From Bin5 sp965218625 (lineage in GTDB: Bacteria; Chloroflexota; Anaerolineae; Caldilineales; Caldilineaceae), in contig CBDCLG010000015.1 of NCBI GenBank assembly GCA_965218625.1, forward strand, positions 310,001 to 374,000: DNA of 64,000 bases, read 5' to 3'. Positions 60,321 through 64,000 of this stretch are shown one piece after another. The position numbers and the translations under genes are program-made. Within the stretch, counting starts at the first letter, position 1, and every line of letters begins with the position of its first letter. The notes under the pieces were generated by a model, which was not told where the DNA came from, made no database searches, and saw only the letters and a list, made by a program, of their open reading frames with translations.

Positions 60321-60884
60321 ATGGCTACCGAGGTGAACCGTAGAGAGTTTCTGGTCCGCACGGCAGCGGCGACGGGCGCGGTGACGGGCGCCGCGCTGCT
60401 GCAGGCCTGTATGCCGGTTGCCGCGCCGGCCGAGGAAACGGCGGGCCCGCAGATGGCCGAGCCTGTCAAATTGACCTTGTGGCAGGGCAGTTGGCTGTGG
60501 GACGAATACTTCCCCACCATCGGCCCCAATATGGAGGCGGCGGGCATAACGCCCAAGGTCGAGGTCGACAACCCGCCGATTGGCTGGGACGAACTCTACG
60601 AAAAGTACTGGCTGGCCGGCGAGGCCGGCGTCTTTCCCGACCTGATCTGGGCCGCGCCCGATATGATGGTGCGCTCGCTCAACAACGACGCCTGGCTCCC
60701 GATCCCCGAAGGGGCGATCTCCTACGACTGGATCAACGAGAGTTTCATCAAACAGTCGCTCGATCAACTGCTTGTCGATGACAAGTATTATCTGATCTGT
60801 TGGGAGATGGCCACAATGGCCCTGCAGGTGAACAGGACGATCCTGCAGGAGGCGGGCTATGACAGCGAGCCCAACCAACTTTGA
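60321..60884 (+). CDS. Sugar ABC solute-binding lipoprotein 2, N-terminal part (frameshifted)
   Basis: 187 codons before a stop at 60884. The signal resembles the first binding protein: NRREFLVRTAAATGAVTGAA with lipobox Cys30 (LLQAC). The mature region runs EPVKLTLWQGSWLWDEYFPT, WAAPDMMVRSLNNDAWLPI and up to LQVNRTILQEAGYDSEP. The chain then continues in the +1 frame as TNFDEFLEMAKASV (second part from about 60868). A single extra C in CCC at 60870-60873 would explain it. GGGAGGAG before ATG 60321. The joined protein is about 450 residues, normal for the family. Confidence 0.88.
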   Translation: MATEVNRREFLVRTAAATGAVTGAALLQACMPVAAPAEETAGPQMAEPVKLTLWQGSWLWDEYFPTIGPNMEAAGITPKVEVDNPPIGWDELYEKYWLAGEAGVFPDLIWAAPDMMVRSLNNDAWLPIPEGAISYDWINESFIKQSLDQLLVDDKYYLICWEMATMALQVNRTILQEAGYDSEPNQL

Positions 60885-61674
60885 CGAGTTCCTCGAGATG
60901 GCGAAGGCGTCGGTGTCGAAGGACGGGGACAAGGTGTTGCGCTCAGGCTTCGGAATCCACGGTGTCAAGGACATCTACAGGGACATTCTACAGAGCATGG
61001 GGGGCGAGCATCTCACCGACCTCTTCGAGACCGAGATTCCGTTCAACAATGAGTTGGGCTGGGAAGCGTGGGAGCTGTTGGCCGATTTCGAGCGGAAGCA
61101 TGATGTGCTCCACTTCAAATTCGGCAAGGGCCTGGGATGGACAGGCCAGACCTACACTCAGGGTTTCTCAGCCTTTGGCTGGACTTCGGCAGCCATCAAC
61201 AATGAGCTGGAAGCCAATGTGCAGGATGTGGAGACGGGAACGATCAGCGCCCGCCACTGCATGCCCCAGATCGGCCCGGACGGCTACAGGCTCGGCATCG
61301 CGCCCAACTGGGGTATGGTGGTGACCTCGGCCACGGCCGAAGAGAAACGCGACGCGGCCTGGCAGGTCTACAAGTACGGCCTCACCAAAGAGAACCTGCT
61401 GGACTACATCTCCTACACCAACACGCCGCCCACACACGTCGACATTGCAGCGATGGGCGCCGGGGCCTTCCAGGGCGACAGAGCCGCGCAGTACGCGGTC
61501 GAGCTGGCCGACGCTATCTGCTGCGGCAAGGTCTTCGCGCTGCCGCCGGATATCCCGCTGTGGGATTCAGTGCATGAGACGATCTACGAAAAGATCGTTT
61601 TCGACGGCATGTCCGCCAAGGACGCGATGGCGTCGGAGATGTCAAACCTCGGCAAGGCCCTGCAAGTGGGCTGA
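60859..61674 (+). CDS. Sugar ABC solute-binding lipoprotein 2, C-terminal part (frameshifted)
   Basis: Continuation of the binding protein in the shifted frame, about 268 residues from PTNFDEFLEMAKASVSKDGD. Features: FGIHGVKDIYRDILQSMGGE, PQIGPDGYRLGIAPNWGMVV, SATAEEKRDAAWQVYKYGLT and AMGAGAFQGDRAAQYAVELA, all in the second lobe of MalE-like proteins. It has no signal or ribosome binding site of its own, so it is not an independent gene. The first and second halves join without gap or overlap. Confidence 0.85.
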   Translation: MTASPTNFDEFLEMAKASVSKDGDKVLRSGFGIHGVKDIYRDILQSMGGEHLTDLFETEIPFNNELGWEAWELLADFERKHDVLHFKFGKGLGWTGQTYTQGFSAFGWTSAAINNELEANVQDVETGTISARHCMPQIGPDGYRLGIAPNWGMVVTSATAEEKRDAAWQVYKYGLTKENLLDYISYTNTPPTHVDIAAMGAGAFQGDRAAQYAVELADAICCGKVFALPPDIPLWDSVHETIYEKIVFDGMSAKDAMASEMSNLGKALQVG

Positions 61675-61762
61675 CGCAAGTGGTTGGTGGGTAGTGGTTC
61701 GTGGATGGTGGCGATGTATTGCAGAGCACACTGACCACGCGCCGCTATCCACTGCCGTTCCC

Positions 61763-62677
61763 ATGTCTTCTCTTTCCCTTCGCGCACGCTTCTCCTCGCT
61801 TAATTTACGCACGCAGCAGGTCCTCACGGCCTATCTGTTTGTTCTGCCGGCCATCGTCTTCTTCCTGATCTTCCTCGTCTATCCGCTCGTGCGCGGGCTG
61901 GCGATGAGTTTGCAGGACTACCAGATCGCGGCGCCGGAAAAGCCGTTCGTCGGCCTGGAAAACTATCGCAAGCTCTTTGACGACCCCGATTTTTTGAGCT
62001 CCATTCTGGCAACGTTCAAATTTACGGCAATGTTTGTGCCCGCGGTGATCGCAGTCGCGTTGGCGCTGGCGGTGACGCTGAATATGGTCCGAAAGGGCGC
62101 GGCCCTCTACCGCGCAATCTATTTCGCGCCGGTGATGACGGCCGGCGTGGCCGTGGCACTCATCTGGCGCTACGTCATGCACCCCAGCCTGGGCAGCGCC
62201 AACCTTCTGTTGGAGAGCCTGGGACTACCGCCCTTGAACTGGTTCGTCGATGCCGCCACAGCCATGCCCAGCCTGGTGATCGTCGCCGTCTGGCAGTCGA
62301 TGGGCTTGCAGACGATTCTCTTTCTGGCCGGCTTGCAGGGGATCCCGCAACATTTCTACGATGCCGCCAAGATAGACGGCGCGGGCCAGTGGCTGAGTTT
62401 CCGCTATATCACGCTGCCTTTGCTTCAACACACAACCCTCTTCGTCACCGTCACCACAATCATCAGCTCATTTCAGGTCTTTACCCTGGCATTTCTGTTT
62501 GGCCGCGATGGTGGGCCGGGCAAGAGCATTCTCGTCATGGTTGTCTATATCCAACACACGATCATGGGGCGCGGCAACGCCGGTTACGCCGCGGCCATGG
62601 CGCTTGTTCTCTTCACGATCATTATGCTGTTCACGCTGGCGCAGCTGGCTCTGTTGCGTGCACGCTGGGAGTACTGA
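61763..62677 (+). CDS. Sugar ABC transporter permease, MalF type (system 2)
   Basis: 304 residues, six-helix permease starting QQVLTAYLFVLPAIVFFLIF. The EAA loop is QHFYDAAKIDGAGQWLSFRY; ALYRAIYFAPVMTAGVAVAL and LVIVAVWQSMGLQTILFLAG are family features. ATG 61763 used; the reading frame is open far upstream but overlaps the binding-protein tail. The gap before it (61675-61762) holds degenerate GGTGG/CCACTG words. Pairs with the next permease and with binding protein 2. Confidence 0.92.
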   Translation: MSSLSLRARFSSLNLRTQQVLTAYLFVLPAIVFFLIFLVYPLVRGLAMSLQDYQIAAPEKPFVGLENYRKLFDDPDFLSSILATFKFTAMFVPAVIAVALALAVTLNMVRKGAALYRAIYFAPVMTAGVAVALIWRYVMHPSLGSANLLLESLGLPPLNWFVDAATAMPSLVIVAVWQSMGLQTILFLAGLQGIPQHFYDAAKIDGAGQWLSFRYITLPLLQHTTLFVTVTTIISSFQVFTLAFLFGRDGGPGKSILVMVVYIQHTIMGRGNAGYAAAMALVLFTIIMLFTLAQLALLRARWEY

Positions 62678-62678
62678 G

Positions 62679-63569
62679 ATGAGGGAATCAGTCACGATCT
62701 CCTACACCTGGCTGCGTGGAGACAGGGCCGTTCAGCTGCTCGCCTACCTGTTGCTGACGCTGGCAGCCGGCTGGGTGATCTTCCCCTTCGTGTGGGGCGT
62801 GCTGGGCGCGTTCAAACCGGGGCACCAGATTCTGCGCATTCCGCCCACGCTGCTCGCGGAGGAGTGGACGCTGCAGAACTTCCGCGCATTGGCCAAAGTG
62901 TTCCCGGTCGCCCGCATCTATGCCAACAGCCTGTTTGTATCCACTGCGGCCACAGCGGGGCAGATGATCACCAGCGCCATGACCGGATACGCCCTGGCCC
63001 GATTCGACTTTCCCGGGCGGCAGACGCTTTTTCTGTTGATTCTGTCGACGATGATGGTTCCCTTTTTCGTCGTCCTGGTACCGCTTTTTGTGATGGTGGT
63101 CAGCTGGGGTTGGCTGGATACATACCATGCGCTGATCGTGCCCGTGCTCTTCACGCCATTCGGTATCTTTCTGCTGCGCCAGTTCTCGATGACCATTCCA
63201 AACGAACTCCTGGACGCGGCGCGCATCGACGGAGCCAATGAACTGCGCATCTTCGTTCAGATCGCGATGCCGATTCTTGCTCCGGCGATGGGGGCGCTTG
63301 GCATCTTCGCCTTCACCGGTGTCTGGGGCGATTTCCTGTGGCCGCTTTTTGTCATCAACACGGGAGACCTGCGCACGCTGCCGGTTGCGCTCAGCACACT
63401 CGTCACGGTCAACCCCAGGGGGATGGGCGCAGCCGGAAGGGGAACGCATCAGCTCGGACTCCTGATGGCCGGTGACCTGATCGTCATTGTGCCGGTCCTG
63501 ATCGTCTTCTTCATCTTTCAACGCTACATCACCCGGGGTGTCGCGCTCACCGGGATGGGCGGTCACTAA
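62679..63569 (+). CDS. Sugar ABC transporter permease, MalG type (system 2)
   Basis: 296 residues. LLAYLLLTLAAGWVIFPFVW starts the first helix; YANSLFVSTAATAGQMITSA, then FILST-like MMVPFFVVLVPLFVMVVS. The EAA loop is NELLDAARIDGANELRIFVQ and LRTLPVALSTLVTVNPRGMG follows in the periplasmic-side loop. It starts one base after the preceding stop, so the two permeases are co-translated. No ATPase gene is in the locus, as for system 1. Confidence 0.93.
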   Translation: MRESVTISYTWLRGDRAVQLLAYLLLTLAAGWVIFPFVWGVLGAFKPGHQILRIPPTLLAEEWTLQNFRALAKVFPVARIYANSLFVSTAATAGQMITSAMTGYALARFDFPGRQTLFLLILSTMMVPFFVVLVPLFVMVVSWGWLDTYHALIVPVLFTPFGIFLLRQFSMTIPNELLDAARIDGANELRIFVQIAMPILAPAMGALGIFAFTGVWGDFLWPLFVINTGDLRTLPVALSTLVTVNPRGMGAAGRGTHQLGLLMAGDLIVIVPVLIVFFIFQRYITRGVALTGMGGH

Positions 63570-63592
63570 ACTGTTTACGGGGAGACGATTAG

Positions 63593-64000
63593 ATGTATGA
63601 TGTTGTCGGCCTGGGATGCGCCTGCGTCGACTTTCTGGGCGTTGTCCCCTATATGCCCGGGCTGGATGATGAGATCCAGATGCTTGCCGCTAGCCGGCAG
63701 GGCGGCGGAGAAGTAGCGACTGCGCTGGTGGCGCTCGCACGGCTGGGTTCGACGGCCTCCTACGTCGGCCAGATCGGAGACGACCCCTCAGGCGACCTGA
63801 TTTCGGCAGAATTTGAACAGTACGGCGTCGGCACAAGCCATCTGCTCGTCGAGAGGGGAGCCACCTCCCAAACAAGCATCGTGTTGGTCGATGACGAGTC
63901 GGGCAAGCGCACGATTCTGGGCGTTCCCTTCACCGCGTCCGAGATCGCGCCGGATCAGATCAGGCCCGGCTTCGTCGAAGAGGCGAGATACCTTCTACTG
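63593..64000 (+). CDS. PfkB-family carbohydrate kinase (partial, cut by window edge)
   Basis: First 136 codons of a ribokinase-like sugar kinase. YDVVGLGCACVDFLGVVPYM is the N-terminal strand with the substrate Asp, RQGGGEVATALVALARLGST the PfkB signature 1 (G-G), and YVGQIGDDPSGDLISAEFEQ the following motif; VERGATSQTSIVLVDDESGK leads into the lid. GGGGAG precedes ATG 63593. Placed at the end of the locus it would phosphorylate the imported sugar; the C-terminal ATP site lies beyond the window. Confidence 0.93.
   Translation, partial: MYDVVGLGCACVDFLGVVPYMPGLDDEIQMLAASRQGGGEVATALVALARLGSTASYVGQIGDDPSGDLISAEFEQYGVGTSHLLVERGATSQTSIVLVDDESGKRTILGVPFTASEIAPDQIRPGFVEEARYLLL

Noticed and set aside
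60882..60884. TGA in binding protein 2 as a second selenocysteine codon
   Set aside because: Reading through gives no family residues; the protein continues in the +1 frame, so it is a frameshift rather than recoding.

Overview
The window is a GC-rich bacterial chromosome segment. Gene content suggests a Chloroflexota lineage, probably Caldilinea-like: a long DnaE with an extra C-terminal tail, several phytanoyl-CoA-dioxygenase paralogues, Gfo/Idh dehydrogenases, many binding-protein-dependent sugar transporters, Asp23-like and ScpB genes, and a PdtaS/PdtaR pair. This placement is inferred from gene content, not from a search. Both window ends cut genes: an ABC exporter on the left and a PfkB kinase on the right.

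Layout. 1-4.2 kb: ABC exporter and MarR-type regulator, divergent from fabF-fabH. 4.4-10.2 kb: alcohol dehydrogenase, two PhyH oxygenases and the L-rhamnose pair rhaB/rhaA. 10.2-15.2 kb: dnaE (interrupted by a frameshift), coupled by stop/start overlaps to a small gene (also frameshifted) and a retropepsin-like protease. 15.5-21.8 kb: Hsp20, a selenocysteine-containing selD read through an in-frame TGA, DUF898 protein, CoA-transferase, Uma2-like protein and cyclophilin. 21.8-25.7 kb: heterodimeric ABC exporter. 26-30.1 kb: antitoxin-like gene, HEPN/MNT pair, Gfo/Idh oxidoreductase, PhyH, antitoxin with a toxin stub, tRNA-Pro. 30.3-37.6 kb: PdtaS-like kinase, ANTAR regulator, glycosyltransferase, YfhO-like protein, Asp23-like protein, scpB. 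37.6-40.4 kb: an AT-rich HEPN-motif gene, a thioesterase and a HepT/MntA module. 40.5-48.4 kb: E3 and E2 of a 2-oxoacid dehydrogenase complex, VOC protein, sulfatase, MscS-like channel, DinB-like protein, SH3-domain lipoprotein.

48.7-64 kb is one co-directional carbohydrate locus behind a near-consensus promoter: binding protein, two permeases, two apiosidase-like (DUF5060/DUF4038) proteins, PhyH, a ketol-acid-reductoisomerase-like enzyme, a cellulase-fold hydrolase, a sugar isomerase/epimerase, a second binding protein with two permeases, and a sugar kinase. It reads as import, cleavage and catabolism of an unusual glycoside. A branched sugar such as apiose is a testable guess.

Four genes (the dnaE partner, dnaE, the MscS-like gene and the second binding protein) carry apparent single-base frameshifts. 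In a metagenome-style assembly these are most simply sequencing errors, but they matter for anyone using the protein models.
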